Of a DNA stretch of 64,000 nucleotides, positions 42,893 through 54,530 are shown in pieces (position 1 is the first letter of the stretch; each line of letters opens with the position of its first letter). The stretch comes from Heliopora coerulea (lineage: Eukaryota; Cnidaria; Anthozoa; Scleralcyonacea; Helioporidae). The stretch lies in assembly GCA_030142905.1 (NCBI GenBank), contig JASJOG010000027.1:744001-808000 (forward strand), given 5' to 3'. Both the position numbers and the translations under genes were made by a program. The notes under the pieces were generated by a model. The model had not been told where the DNA came from, did not search any database, and worked only from the letters and a program-made list of their open reading frames with translations.

Positions 42893-45404
42893 ATCATTTA
42901 CACGCTCATTAAGGAAATAAAATATGTCATGTTACTTAAAAGTAAGCTCTTATATCATATATTTTCTGTATGTTAAACTAAAGTTGCTAGAACTAAAAAA
43001 AGTTGCCGAGAATATCACAAGTTGCCCAAAATATCAAAAGTTGCCCGAAATGTCAAAAGTTGCCAAAAAGTTGCCGAGCAACTTGTGTCTAAGCCTAATT
43101 ATGTGATCACACGTGAGAAGATTAAAAACGTGTTGCAATTTAACATGTGGAATTTTTTTTTTCGTATGGTTTTTCATTTGTTTGTGTTTTCCCATGTTCA
43201 AGTTTCACATCTCACTTGATTTCACATGTTTTCGAGTATTGGAACTATTTTACTAACAATTTTGTAAACAGAAATCTACAAGAAAGGTATAGCCAGATCG
43301 ATAGTCAAAGTTAGGGTTTCTGTCCTAATCTTTATTACAAACTGAATATATAACCATATATAACCAGATGAAAAAAATAAACAAACATTATTCTAGCAGC
43401 AGTCAGGTCATAACTTAAACTAGGGCTTCCTAATATTATAAACTTGATCTTCACTAGAAGGAATTTTCCGCGCGTACAAATTTTTTTTTTGTGTTTTTCT
43501 AATTAATCGTTCTTGAAAGTTCCAAAGACAAAGAGAACATCTCGTCCGCGCGGAATATTCCGCCTTGTGGGAATCAAGCCTTAATGAAAACAAAGAAAAA
43601 GTCAAGTTGTGCGCGCGGAAATCTGCCCGCAGGTAAATCGCGCCAATCGCTGCATGACACGGTAGGGAACTGGCACGAACGTCCGTTCGAAAAAAATCGT
43701 CCGAAGTGGGCTTTCGTTCACTGATATTAATTTCATGGTTGAACTAGCTTTAATCGTCCTATTTTGGGAGGACATCATGCGGTTGCTTAAGTTAAAAGGC
43801 TCGGATATGGAAAAGTTTATTATGTCGGAAAGTGCGGTGGTTTAGTGACTTCTGTGGAATGATAACTTTGCTACAATGGTATTGGACGTTCCAGACCTGT
43901 TCTCGGCTTGAAATTCAGGTATATTTAATGTAATGTAGAGCCGGTGATATCTATAGATTTGTGTAGAATTTGGGTTAGATAATTTACATATATCGTAATA
44001 GAAGTTTACTCAATATGTTGGGTTAACCTTTCTTATTTTGCCCCTCATGTGCTCTAATTTTGCGATGTTGTGGTCCTAGGCGTTATCAGTGGCCGATATT
44101 TTTATATTTTTATTCTCTTTTTATGTAATTTTTCGTATATATTTAATTTCCTGTGGCATACAAGGCTCCTAATGATAACAAATTTTTTGTGAGCTGGAAG
44201 GACAACCCTGTTTTAAATAAAAACATCAATATATGTTTTTCGAGCATTCGTGGAGAATTAATATGAGCAGTAAAGAGGTTTGGCTCAGCTAAGTGGGACG
44301 TTCTGGTTATATATTCAGCACAACCTCTGTAAATTTTTGTCCACGGCTTCAGATTTTATATTCCGATAGTTTCGATTATTCCTTTGGAGATTTCACTGAC
44401 AAAAGTCAAACGTGAGTTGATAATTTCTTGATTTTTGGCTGAGAAGTTGACCTATCTACGAAAATGTCTCAGTCACTCGCTCATCGACTTGAAAGTTAAA
44501 TAACAACTGTCGGTTCTCCATTCTTACGTTCTATTGAATGTTTAATTCAAGGCTCAAATTCAAATTTCTCGCTCTCACTCAAGCAAGTTTGTACTTTTTT
44601 CTCTTTTCAAATAAACACATTCTCCTTTACCGCCATATTTGTTCGGTTCCAGTTATGGATTTTCCCTCTCATTTAGTCGTGACCAGTCCTCGCTCCACAT
44701 ATTGAATCGGATTTACATCAATTTCACCCTTCATATAATTTTAGAAATAAGCCCATTGATTTTTTTTTATGGACCTTGATATCTTTAGCAGATTGTTGTG
44801 ATAGTATTCATCCCGCAAATAAGTCGATTTGATGTTAATTTTTGGCTCATTATGGTAAGCCTGAGCTTCAAAATTTCATGGTAAAGCACTGGAAATTCTT
44901 TGAAATCTTCAATCACTCCTAAACATTAGCACATGGTGTGCTAGTACGAACTCTCCTAGTTGATTGAGTGACACAGGAATGTCAGTACATCACACTCTGG
45001 TCATTAAAGTTTTAATTTTCATAGTTATTCACTATTAACAAGATAAAAAATTTTTTCTTGAAAGAGTAAAGCACATGCCACCCTTGCTAGTTCTTCCCCC
45101 TGGTTGCACAATCCCTGAATATTTACAAATCACGAATGATAGTATAAATGTAATCAATCAAGGAATACAAAATGGTTATATACACATATAATTAATATTA
45201 TGCAGAAAAAGCTTAAGAAATGTCCAATTTCCAATTTCTATAAAAATACCATGACAGTTTTGGGAGAAGAAAGCAATAATCTGTTTTCTCCAGTCCTCTC
45301 AATTTGAAGGTTGCAAGTTCAAAATAATGTCATGAAGATGTTATATTTGAAAAGTACAGTTAACTAAACAGCTATGAAATGGCTTCAGCATGGTTTGACC
45401 AAGG
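42893..45404. repeat. Segmental duplication block D (unit 3), first part
   Basis: Colinear with 18868-21390. Includes the AAAGTTGCC minisatellite (42985-43085). No gene recognised. Block continues at 50626 after the long-TIR insertion. Confidence 0.82.
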
Positions 45405-45848
45405 AACAAGAGCAGATAATGTTATAAGCCAGTCAGTGTGTTTGTTTACATTGATGGGGAGCACCAATCAGACTGCTCAATTTTACCAACATGTCTGAAT
45501 TTACATGGACATCACTGGAAAAAGCTATAACTCAGAAAAAGCCTGCCGTGCATGCGAATTTTGCATTTTCAAAGAGAAAACGAATTGATTCAGATAGTAT
45601 ATGAATTTTTCTTCAAATCTGTCATGGTGATATGTAATGGATTCCTTCACAAGAAAAAGATCAGCTTTTGAATTGGGAGTTATGAAATGCTCATGACCAA
45701 GTTCACGTTTCATGTTGTCTGTGTGAAAAAGCCAACGTAAATTTATTATTCTGTACAGGTTTTGATACCCCAGAGCTTTGAAGGCTCTCCCTATCTCATA
45801 AATATATCACAAAAAACCTTATAAAGTAATTAAGGTGGTACTTTTTGT
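45405..45848. repeat. Left terminal inverted repeat (~440 bp) of the long-TIR element
   Basis: Starts AACAAGAGCAGATAATG; inverted match to 50188-50616, which ends in the complement of AACAAGGGCAGATAATG. On the minus strand it holds an open frame of about 92 codons ending at the stop 45525-45527 and containing YEIGRAFKALGYQN, HEHFITPNSKADLFLVKESITY and DRFEEKFIYYLNQFVFSLKMQN. Confidence 0.85.
45525..45798 (-). other. TIR-embedded ORF, left arm (unknown)
   Basis: Open on the minus strand from the TATGAGATAGGG codons at about 45800 to TGA/TAA near 45525; translation contains EIGRAFKALGYQNLYRIINLRWLFHTDNMKRELGHEHFITP...DRFEEKFIYY...HARQAFSEL. It aligns without gaps to the plus-strand frame at 50215-50496 with about 75-80% identical residues by eye. 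No ATG is available at its 5' end, and I do not recognise the family. Confidence 0.4.
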
Positions 45849-45849
45849 C

Positions 45850-47569
45850 ATTATTGACGTCTAGTTTTTGTTCCATTCATCCCCAGGACGAACAGTGGAG
45901 AAATGTTAAAATAGTTCAGTTTTTCTAAATGTAATTTGGATTTTGTTACAAAAGCAAAAAATTGAAATAATATTGTCCCTTTTTTCAAATCTTGAATGAA
46001 CATAAAGTATTACTTTTCCCTAATATTCTCACAAAAAGATCAGATAGCTTAGTACATGTCCTCTTGTTTAGAAATGAATTGTGTTCACATGTTCAAAAGA
46101 GACCATCTGTAGCCTCATTTAACACATCAATTGCAACCACACAATAGCCAAAAGGAACTGATGACTAAGAATGAAGCCAATTTATTGGTATATAAAAATT
46201 ACAATTCAGCAATGATTTTGCCATAATACACTAAATTCTCCAGAAACTATAGGTTGATAACCATTGATTCACAACAGACTGTAGTCAGCCATTTAGAAAC
46301 ATATGAAGAAAGGGCATGTCATACAAATGATTGTAGATTTGTTTTTGTAAAAGACAATAACCCTTATTCAATTAAGAATCTTGATGTATTAATATTAACT
46401 TATTAGGAGGCTCAGCCTCTTGACAAATAAAATTGTCTGGCATTAACCAGAGTAAAATAAAGAGTGTGGCCTTGTCACTTAATGTATTGAGGAGGTGGGT
46501 GTTAACTCATTAAGGTGCAGGGCTCATCGCCTTCATGAGTGAAAACATCTGGTGTTAGCCAGAGTAAAATGACAGAGAGTGTGTCCTTGCCTCTTAATGA
46601 GTTAAAGTTGACCTCAACAAAATTTAATCAATACTTTTCTTACTTTAAATTTTTGCAAAGCTCAGAGATGGACCCACATGAATTTGTAAAAAATTGTTTT
46701 AAAACTGGTGTACAGATAATCAACAAAAATTAGGGTCACAGTTGTGAAAGACATCATGATATACTCATATACACAAAGACCAAGCTGGTTTCATGTAGTA
46801 TTATCCAAGACACTGCAATCCTGGCATCCTTCAGAAATTTGGGAATTGCAGCAGATCCCCACATTAAAGCTGCATCAGTATCAGCAGCAGCCATAAAGTC
46901 ATGTCCCCATCTTGCTGGAGGTTATTCATGTTTCGTGACAAGGGTTACGCGAGATAACGGTCGATTATTTACTTTATTCTTTTGCCTCTTGACATATAGA
47001 TTAGCTCTATATCTACCCACACACACACAACGCGCACACTAAGACTCTACATCCGGTGTGTTGTCTTATGCCACGTGAGCACTCACGTGGAGCAAGCTAA
47101 GAAAAGTACATCGTATATCGTAACAATTCATGGAGATTGCAACTTTGAAACTTAGGGGATCACACTTCGTCTGTTTCCAGTCACTGTCCAAATGCAATAA
47201 TTACAATTTGTATTGCAAGTATTTGTTACATTGCTGGGTAATGTTATGGTGCACCACAGGCATCATTATCATGTGGTCATTCTGGTTGTACTTTTACTTC
47301 AATTTATCAGCGCAAAAATAGTAATCTAACATCCCAGCCTATGCTACATTCTAGGATAGTCTTTGATGAATATCTTGTGGAAAATTTCCACTCCTTTTCA
47401 CTAGGAAGTACAAAAGAAACTGATTGAGCTGGTTGGATAACTGAGAAAGCCAAGGAGGTAAATGCCTGCCAGCATGACCTGCACTAATTTTAATGCACAT
47501 TTGTGCCACTTAAAAACTTGAATTAATAGCAGGAAAAGTATTAAAAATTTGAAATTTAAGACTGCTAAG
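45850..47569. other. Interior of the long-TIR element, no gene recognised
   Basis: AT-rich sequence. Two diverged direct copies of the CTGGC...GCCAG repeat lie at 46435-46475 and 46548-46610. An AC-rich simple repeat is near 47020. Short open frames at 46539-46733 and 46839-47042 have no recognisable motifs. Confidence 0.4.
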
Positions 47570-47803
47570 TTACTTCAGATTATCCAACAATAATTTTAAA
47601 CCGGGCCTGTTGAATTGCTCGGGATTGCTCAACACCTCTAAGACCGACTCATCAAGGTGTAAACTTCCCAATCTTTCTAGTGAAGAGATTGTTACAAAAA
47701 AAGTTCTGTCACTCGGATTTATATCAGTAAAAACCCCTTCATACCCATAAATATTGAGTACATCAAAATTCAAAAGTGTATCTAATATCATGATGTCAAT
47801 CAA
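47570..47803 (-). other. Hypothetical ORF (77 codons), unknown
   Basis: Minus-strand open frame ending at a TAA, with non-repetitive, protein-like composition: NIYGYEGVFTDINPSDRTFFVTISSLERLGSLHLDESVLEVLSNPEQFNRPGLKLLLDNLK. It could be the last exon of a gene fragment captured by the transposon. No family recognised, and no partner exon located. Confidence 0.25.
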
Positions 47804-48354
47804 CAGGACCTCTCACACTAGAGAGAGCTGGAGTTGAGTTTGCCTGCAGTTTGCCGTTATTTATTTATTACTCTCATGGATTTGTCTCAGTCTTTGACGA
47901 CGTATTTTCTAGTTGGTACTGATTTCTTAAAGTCTCTGACTTTTGTTATTAATGCGTTTCAGTGATAGCTTCATTAAAAAAGGCTCTTCGAGTTCACCAG
48001 TGGATATGCCGGGCAAGATCAGTACTAAAATTGAAAAACTGTCGCAATTACCTTGAGTAGATCTAAAAGTCTATTGTGCCGGATCTTTCGAGGATGCGGA
48101 CATTCTTTCATCCTGACATGCAACTTATGGATGTCAGTATTATCGAAGTTGCCATGTCATCCCAGAATTTAAGATTAAACGCCCAGGGAGACTAGTGAAC
48201 GACCCCAGCTTGAAGTAATAGCATTTATGGAAACTAAGATGAAGAGAAGAGTGACAATGATGACAACGCCGATGCACGAGGGAAGGTCTCGAGCTGATGA
48301 ACGACTTCGATGAATTTGCAGGCGAATAAAGAGTTTCTTGTTTTATTTATTATT

Positions 48355-49960
48355 TTTTTATTAAAACTTTATTTCATGAGGGTAAAATCACTTTACAGAC
48401 AAAGGCTGAAAAACCTGTGGCCCTCAAAGCTAGAATATTACATAAACATAATGCCATAACTAAACTAAGCAAACACAAAACAATTAATATCAAGAAAGGT
48501 TAAAATGATCAGCATCTATATATTTTTGTGCTAAAAATATACGATAACGTTTCTTAAAAGTGTTAATATTAGAGCTTCATCCAATGGTCGTGGGAATATT
48601 GTTCCACAACTTTATTGCTGATACTGCGAACGATTTTCCACCTTCAGTTTCCCGGTTGAATTTTGGACAGACAAAAGTTATATTACCATATCTTGAACTA
48701 CACCGCTTAGATATATCACTCACTCTTGTGAATTTATTAACCAGATAATCAGGAGCTAAGCCGTTCATAATTTTAAAAACCATGCAGAATGTGTTTAATT
48801 TAAGTTAATCGTCAAATGGTAACCAATTCAGTTTATTAAACAGGGTGACAGTTCTCTCTTCTCGTATTCTAGTATTGAAAATTAATCGCGCTGGTCTCTT
48901 TTGAAATTTGAATACTCTACGTAGGTTTTCTTTACTTGTCGAAGACCAGATCAGCCCACCATAAATAAATACCGGCTTGACTATTGCATTATAAAACTGG
49001 ATTTGTTCCTTCAACGGTATGTAATGACATATTGATCGCAGAAGCCCAATCCTTTTAGACAATTTTTTACATATCATATCAATATGATCATTAAAGTTTA
49101 GTTCTTCATCAAATATAACTCCAAGTAGTTTGTAACTACGTTCCTGTTGTAAATATTCGCCGGTTTCTGTTGCGATGTCCAATGTTTGGTCTTCAGGAGA
49201 AAGTTTGCCTTTCAATCTCTTTCCATTGATAAGCATTGTTTTTGTTTTGCCCGTGTTTAATTGATGGCGATTGTTCTCTGACCAGTATTCAAGTTCTCAT
49301 ATACAGGTGCTAAGATTATCACGTAAACTCTTTAAATCCTGCCAAGGAGAGGAGGTACTAACCGTAGTATCATCAGCAAAAATATCAGCTATTGCTGGAG
49401 ATGATATCGATTCTGAGAGGTCGTTTATAAATATCAAAAATAATAAAGGGGCAAGAACAGAGCCTTGGGGTACTCCATGAGTTAAAAACTGGGTGGAGGA
49501 GAGTTTATTGCTTATGGAGGTATATTGTTTGCGCGAAGTGAGATACGAAGTCACCAGCTCCAGGCTAATATCTTCCAATCCGTAAATACGTAGTTTACTA
49601 ATTAATACCTTATGATCTGCAAGAGTAAAGACCTTCTTGAAATCAGCAAATATTATTTCATTTATACAATTGTTATCTAAGTTGTTAATCAATCTATCAT
49701 GGATATTTATGAGAGCAGTTTCAGTCGAATGACAGTGTCTAAATCCTGACTGAAATTGATATAGAATTTTATTATCTTTCAAAAACGAATAGATGGAATT
49801 ATAAATATGACGCTCTAGAACTTTAGACAATATTGGCTATACTGATATTGGTCGATAGTTGGTTTTATTAAATTTGTCACCGGATTTGTGTAACGACGTT
49901 ATCCTTGCAACTTTCAAGGGTAAGTAATTGTCGTCGGGTAGATGCACGAAAACAATAAAT
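48355..49960 (-). mobile_element. L2/CR1-like non-LTR retrotransposon, 5'-truncated, inside the long-TIR element
   Basis: The minus strand encodes RT blocks in order: LKVARITSLHKSGD, NYRPISV-stop-PILSKVLERHIYNSIYSFL (stop near 49840), FQSGFRHCHSTETALINI, DHKVLISKLRIYGLEDISLELVTSYLTSRKQ, HGVPQGSVLAPLLFLIFINDL, IFADDTTVS (catalytic FADD), then the C-terminal region YKLLGVIFDEELNFNDHI, YNAIVKPVFIYGGLIWSS, FKFQKRPARLIFNTR, and MVFKIMNGLAPDYLVNKF to AIKLWNNIP. Ends near 48355 in AATAAA-type A/T tail. Several stops and frame breaks; the element is dead. Confidence 0.88.
49297..49830 (-). pseudogene. LINE reverse transcriptase palm fragment
   Basis: The longest open piece (about 177 codons) of the LINE at 48355-49960, containing the FQSGFR, GVPQGSVLAP and FADDTT blocks. 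In active relatives the last is usually [YF]ADD. The N-terminal part is cut by a stop and the C-terminal part is in a separate frame (48805-49236). Confidence 0.85.
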
Positions 49961-50016
49961 TCGTCATTCTTCATTTTTATTCGAGTGGCATACTTTGAGC
50001 AAATGTTTTCCTAAAA

Positions 50017-50047
50017 CCCTAACCCTAACCCTAACCCTAACCCTAAC
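50017..50047 (+). repeat. Interstitial telomeric repeat (CCCTAA)5
   Basis: Five perfect CCCTAA units, the complement of the TTAGGG telomere repeat used by cnidarians and many animals. Lies inside the long-TIR element, between the LINE 5' end and the right TIR. Confidence 0.92.
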
Positions 50048-50187
50048 TAGGTTTGAGTTTAACTTGACCAATACTTCTTTCCTTCACTCAGCTTCGTTCT
50101 CGCAGGCCACAAGGATACAGAGAGACCAAAATTATCCGCCGATATCAGCCAGATACAAACTCTACGCGTTCGAACCAGTTTTAGAGC

Positions 50188-50616
50188 TAGGAAAAGTACC
50201 ACTTTATGTACTTTCATATTTATGAGATAGGAAGAGTCTTGAAAGCTCTAGGGTATCAAAACCCGTACGGAATAATAAATTTATGTTGGCTTTTTCACAC
50301 AGACAACGTGAAACATGAACTTGGTCGTGAGCATTTCGTAACTCCCGATTCGAAAGCCAATGTTTTTCTTGTTAAGGAACGCATTACATATCCCCACGAC
50401 AGATTTGAAGAAAAACTCATATACTATTCGAATCAGTCCGTTTTCTCTTTGAAAATGGAAAATTCGCGTGCACGGCAGGGTTTTTCTGAGATATAGTTTT
50501 TCCCAGTGATGTCCATGTAAATTCAGAAATGTTGGTAAAATCGAGCAGTCTGATAGGTGCTCCCCATCGATGTAAACAAACGCGCTGATTGGCTTATTAC
50601 ATTATCTGCCCTTGTT
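50188..50616. repeat. Right terminal inverted repeat (~430 bp) of the long-TIR element
   Basis: Inverted counterpart of 45405-45848. It carries the plus-strand ORF at 50206-50496. Confidence 0.85.
50206..50496 (+). other. TIR-embedded ORF, right arm (96 aa, unknown)
   Basis: ATG at 50206; MYFHIYEIGRVLKALGYQN..., INLCWLFHTDNVKHELG, REHFVTPDSKANVFLVKERITY, DRFEEKLIYYSNQSVFSLKM, ARQGFSEI, then a stop. The left-arm homologue keeps the same frame open over the same length despite clear nucleotide divergence between the arms. Family not recognised; a DNA-binding or accessory protein is only one possibility. Confidence 0.42.
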
Positions 50617-50625
50617 TAACCAAAG

Positions 50626-50658
<33 letters not shown>

Positions 50659-51600
50659 TACAAATCATGTATAAAAATATAAATCAGATAAATCAACAGT
50701 TTAACTATTGGGTTGCACAAGGGTTTCACCCAGCTATGTTTAAAAGCACTATTCTTGGGCAATCTTTGTAAGAATAGATGGTGACTGACCAAGTTAAACT
50801 ATTTTCAATCTTATTTAAAACAGACTTAATTTTGAAACTAACCAAATAGCAACCAGCATCATTAACTCGTTCCCGGTGGCATAAGACTTCTATCATTTTA
50901 CTCTAGCTAATACCAGACGATTTTACTCATCGAGGGAAGAGCTCCCGCCTTGAAAGAGTTAAACTGTTTAATCTGCACTACATGTTTTTATAGTATTTGT
51001 ACATTACATTTTGGTTCAAGCTTAAACCATCCACAGGTGTAAATGTTCAGGAATAAGTACTGAAGTAAGTATATGAAGTAAGTTAACAAAACAATGAATT
51101 TACCGATATTGTAATTTTACGTTTTATAACACTTAACCGTCCGCTATCCTTTATATGCTAGTTTTACTTCTGCTAACTAATTATTAGTGAACAGTGAAAA
51201 GACTTGAATGAAAGGGGTGCAGTTTTTAACAAAATCCCGTGCTAGTGTACCTTAAAATTATGTATTGTGTACATCAGCCTCGACGCACTGAAAGTTCCAG
51301 AAACTGTCTGCGATTATATCTTTGAAGCCTATTCAAAACCTGATAAAAGTTACATAAACCTAGAACCTGCTAGCTGGTTTCCAGTATATATAATTGGTTA
51401 GTGAAACCTTTGAGTGAACATCTTTTCATGGCTGTATAAACTGTTAATCTTAGTAAGTGGGTAGCTCATAAAAATGCGGTTATATTCACCATTAGAATAG
51501 TTCACAATTTTCGAAACAGAAGCCCGTATGTCGAAGACCTACTTAAGTCGTCAAGAGTTGACGGAGTAATGTTTAAGGGTAGAAATAGCTTGCGTCTTTG
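50626..51600. repeat. Segmental duplication block D (unit 3), second part
   Basis: Colinear with 21390-22300. Begins with a (TA)n expansion (50626-50660) that replaces 'tatattattttac' of unit 2. Includes one dispersed palindromic repeat (50890-50960). Runs into SLC34A copy 3 3' UTR. Confidence 0.82.
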
Positions 51601-51601
51601 T

Positions 51602-51734
51602 TCACTGGTTTTCGACTGCGAAGTTCTTTCGTCTACAGCAGCACATCTTCGCCCCAGTGACTCGAATAATTTTAGTGATCATTTGATCATACGGCTCGAG
51701 GGAACGCGTCCAGTAAGGAGCCCATGGCCAATCT
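51602..51734 (-). pseudogene. SLC34A copy 3, orphaned C-terminal coding remnant
   Basis: In the frame left behind by the 46-bp deletion, reads [29 protein letters not shown]...[13 protein letters not shown] and stop 51602-51604, matching the C-terminus of copies 1 and 2. No longer joined to the main frame. Confidence 0.85.
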
Positions 51735-52814
51735 TGATTACTATTATAATCAGGATGAACGCCAAAAATGGGACAGTCACACCGACGAAGATTTTCCAGC
51801 CGAGGGTAAAAAAAAGAAAAACGTTGACAGGGAAAATCATAAATACAACGAAGAGATACACAGACGCGAACCAGCGATACTTTGTAGTGATATTCCCCAG
51901 GGCTTTGGCTCCCCGGATTGGAACATTTCGCATGAATGGTAGAGGATACCAGATAACAATACCGGAGATATTGAAGAACAAGTGGCAAAGCGCAATCTGC
52001 ATAGAGTCCCGAAACCTCTCGGCTGTACCTGTACTTGCTAAGGCGGCGAGAATTGCTGTGACGGTTGTACCAATGTTCGCTCCTAAGGTCAGTGGGTAGG
52101 CTCTTTCGATGGTGACCACGCCAATACCGACCAGCGGTGTGAGAGCTGAGGTAAAGATTGAGCTGGATTGTACAAGCACTGTCATTCCAGCCCCAACCAG
52201 GATTGCCCGGTAGCCGGTGAGGTATTTCAACGGTCCTGGGAAGTCGGAGTTGATAGTTTTCTTGATAACTTTGGCGACTTGGCCTTTGAGCATTGAATGT
52301 AATAATTTCACGATGCAGCCAAGACAAACACAGAGGATGACAAGAGAGAGAATCAAAAGTATCACGCCCACCTCCTTGTCGCTCATTCCTGTATCGTGAA
52401 AAAGAAATGTGTCGCAAGGTTTGGTACCATTTGGGGGACAAAACTTTATTAAGCTCTCGTTTCCAACGTCTTCTTCCTGGGCACGTTTTTCGACCAACGT
52501 CTTGTCTATTTTAATTATCTTGTCCGTGAAAGGTTTCGTTATCTTCAACAGTTCCACTTCAGTTGAATTTCTATCCGACCCATAAGAATCAGTTATCTTT
52601 TCGGTAAGGTGGAAGAGGTACCCTGAGGCCACTTCAATTGGCAGAAGAACGACGACAGTAAGCCAGTTAAAGATGTGGTGGACAGTCGCCCAGGCGAACG
52701 CTCTCCGAAACTGATCCCGATCTCTGGCGAGGCCCGCAGGGACAATAGTATCGGTGAATGATGTCCCGATGTTAGCTCCCATTACAATGGGGATGGCTGC
52801 TTTGACTTCCAAGA
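51679..52814 (-). CDS. SLC34A copy 3, exon 3 as now read (377 aa frame)
   Basis: Begins [25 protein letters not shown] and keeps the second-repeat [16 protein letters not shown] and [13 protein letters not shown]. It differs at FRRAFAWATVHH (Gly to Trp and the conserved Asp to His, codon 52675-52677), has a one-codon deletion (ELLKITKPF) and Gly-to-Arg in LTGYRAIL. From about residue 310 the sequence departs from the other copies (PVNVFLFFTLGWKIFVGVTVPFLAF), then enters a short out-of-frame tail ending at 51679. Confidence 0.82.
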
Positions 52815-53157
52815 CTTAAAACAAAATAAATTTAATATAGTGAGCGAGGGTGATATGTACTAAATCAATACTGCCAAATGCGAAGGGGTTTATTTTGCGC
52901 TGTTTTTGAGCCAAGTATCTTCTCATGTTCAGAAAAGTAATCCCAGTCCCTGCACTCCGTATTCCGTAGCCCATTGGCACCTATAATTTTATAAAACAGA
53001 TGTAATTTATTTTAAACCATTTCAAATTTTTATACTTCTCTTATTATGTCTATTTTGTGTATTCTATTGTCTTTGTTAAAATCTTGTATTAATTGCGGTA
53101 AATAGAGTGAGAAAACGAAAAACCACTACGTGGATTTTTCCACTCTTTAACAAAATC

Positions 53158-53186
53158 GTTCATTCATTCATTCATTCATTCATTTT
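53158..53186 (+). repeat. (CATT)n microsatellite
   Basis: Array in intron 2 of copy 3 orthologous to those at 6402 and 23902. Confidence 0.75.
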
Positions 53187-53940
53187 TTCGTCGATAATCA
53201 TCTGTTGCATCACCAGCGTTTCGTCAGGTTTTAATTTACAAAACAGTCCGCAGGGTGAAGTGCTGTTCCTGCCCACTATCTCTTTGTAATTCGGCGATAA
53301 AAATAGCAAATAAATGCCAAAATATGCAAATGGCTTTTGAACTTCACAGGCTAGTGAATTATTTGGATCACTTCTCGGGGATTTAAAAGGTTACAGCTTT
53401 TTATGGGTTATAAAATGGAAACGACATGTGAGTATTTGCCAGTTTTGAGGGAGAAACATTGTTGACTTCCGTTCATTTCGTGATTTTAACGCTGAAACGC
53501 TCAAAAGGCACTCAAAGATATTGTCTGTTGATCGACGCCCACAACTTGATTAGCCCAGTGATGTCCTGAACTTGATGAGCTAATTAGTGATAATATTTTT
53601 AGCTTCTTGGGTTAATAACTTTAATTTCCGGCCTCTTTTATGTATATTTATGTTATATATCGAGGGCGGTGACGGATTAGGAAAGGCTAGTAGTTGTAAG
53701 GTAAGGCTTGAAAAGTTGCTGTTGGTTTGTTTTACTAATTATATAAAGATTGTGTCCTTTATTATCTTTATTCATAAAATCAAAGAACTGAAATTGTACT
53801 TTACGACAGATTTCTTTATTTAACTTTCTGGATTTTTGGCAGGATGTCAACGAAATGCTTTCCCCTCACCCTACTGTCTTGAAAAATAAGCCCTCCCTCA
53901 AAAAAATAAATAGATAAAACACAATTGCAAATAGATATCG

Positions 53941-54180
<240 letters not shown>

Positions 54181-54380
54181 TGATGGACTCTCCTGTCGAT
54201 TTCGACGTATGAGGATCCGACAACTTTTTTTTTTTTAGCTTCTTTTATCAGGTTGGATGTTTATGTCGCGTGTGACATTTTAGTCCCGCCAAAGATTTGC
54301 AGACAAGTCCACAGATAGCACACGAGTGAGGATTTTGCGACAGTGTTGCCGTTAACCGGCACATATGCTGATGCCTTTGT

Positions 54381-54383
<3 letters not shown>

Positions 54384-54425
<42 letters not shown>

Positions 54426-54530
54426 GTATATATCTATCTATCTATATATATATATATATAGACACACATATATATTATATATTATATAGACACACACACA
54501 CACATATATATATATACACACATATATATT
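54384..54530 (+). repeat. (TC)n, (TA)n and (CA)n compound microsatellite
   Basis: (TC)n at 54384-54423 followed by TA- and CACA-rich stretches. Completes the expanded repeat block that lies between the same flanks in all three gene copies. Confidence 0.9.

Larger units (their letters stand above)
45405..50616. mobile_element. Large DNA transposon with ~430-bp TIRs and 9-bp target duplication (Mutator-like?)
   Basis: Flanked by TGACCAAGG (45396-45404) and TAACCAAAG (50617-50625), a 9-bp duplication with two mismatches. The paralogous empty site at 21376-21400 reads 'tttgaccaaggtatatt' uninterrupted. Long TIRs and 9-bp duplications are typical of Mutator-like elements, but no transposase was found inside 45850-50180, so the superfamily is an inference. 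The interior holds a nested LINE, a telomeric-type repeat, dispersed palindromic repeats and an unassigned ORF. It is inserted in unit 3 only. Confidence 0.78.
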
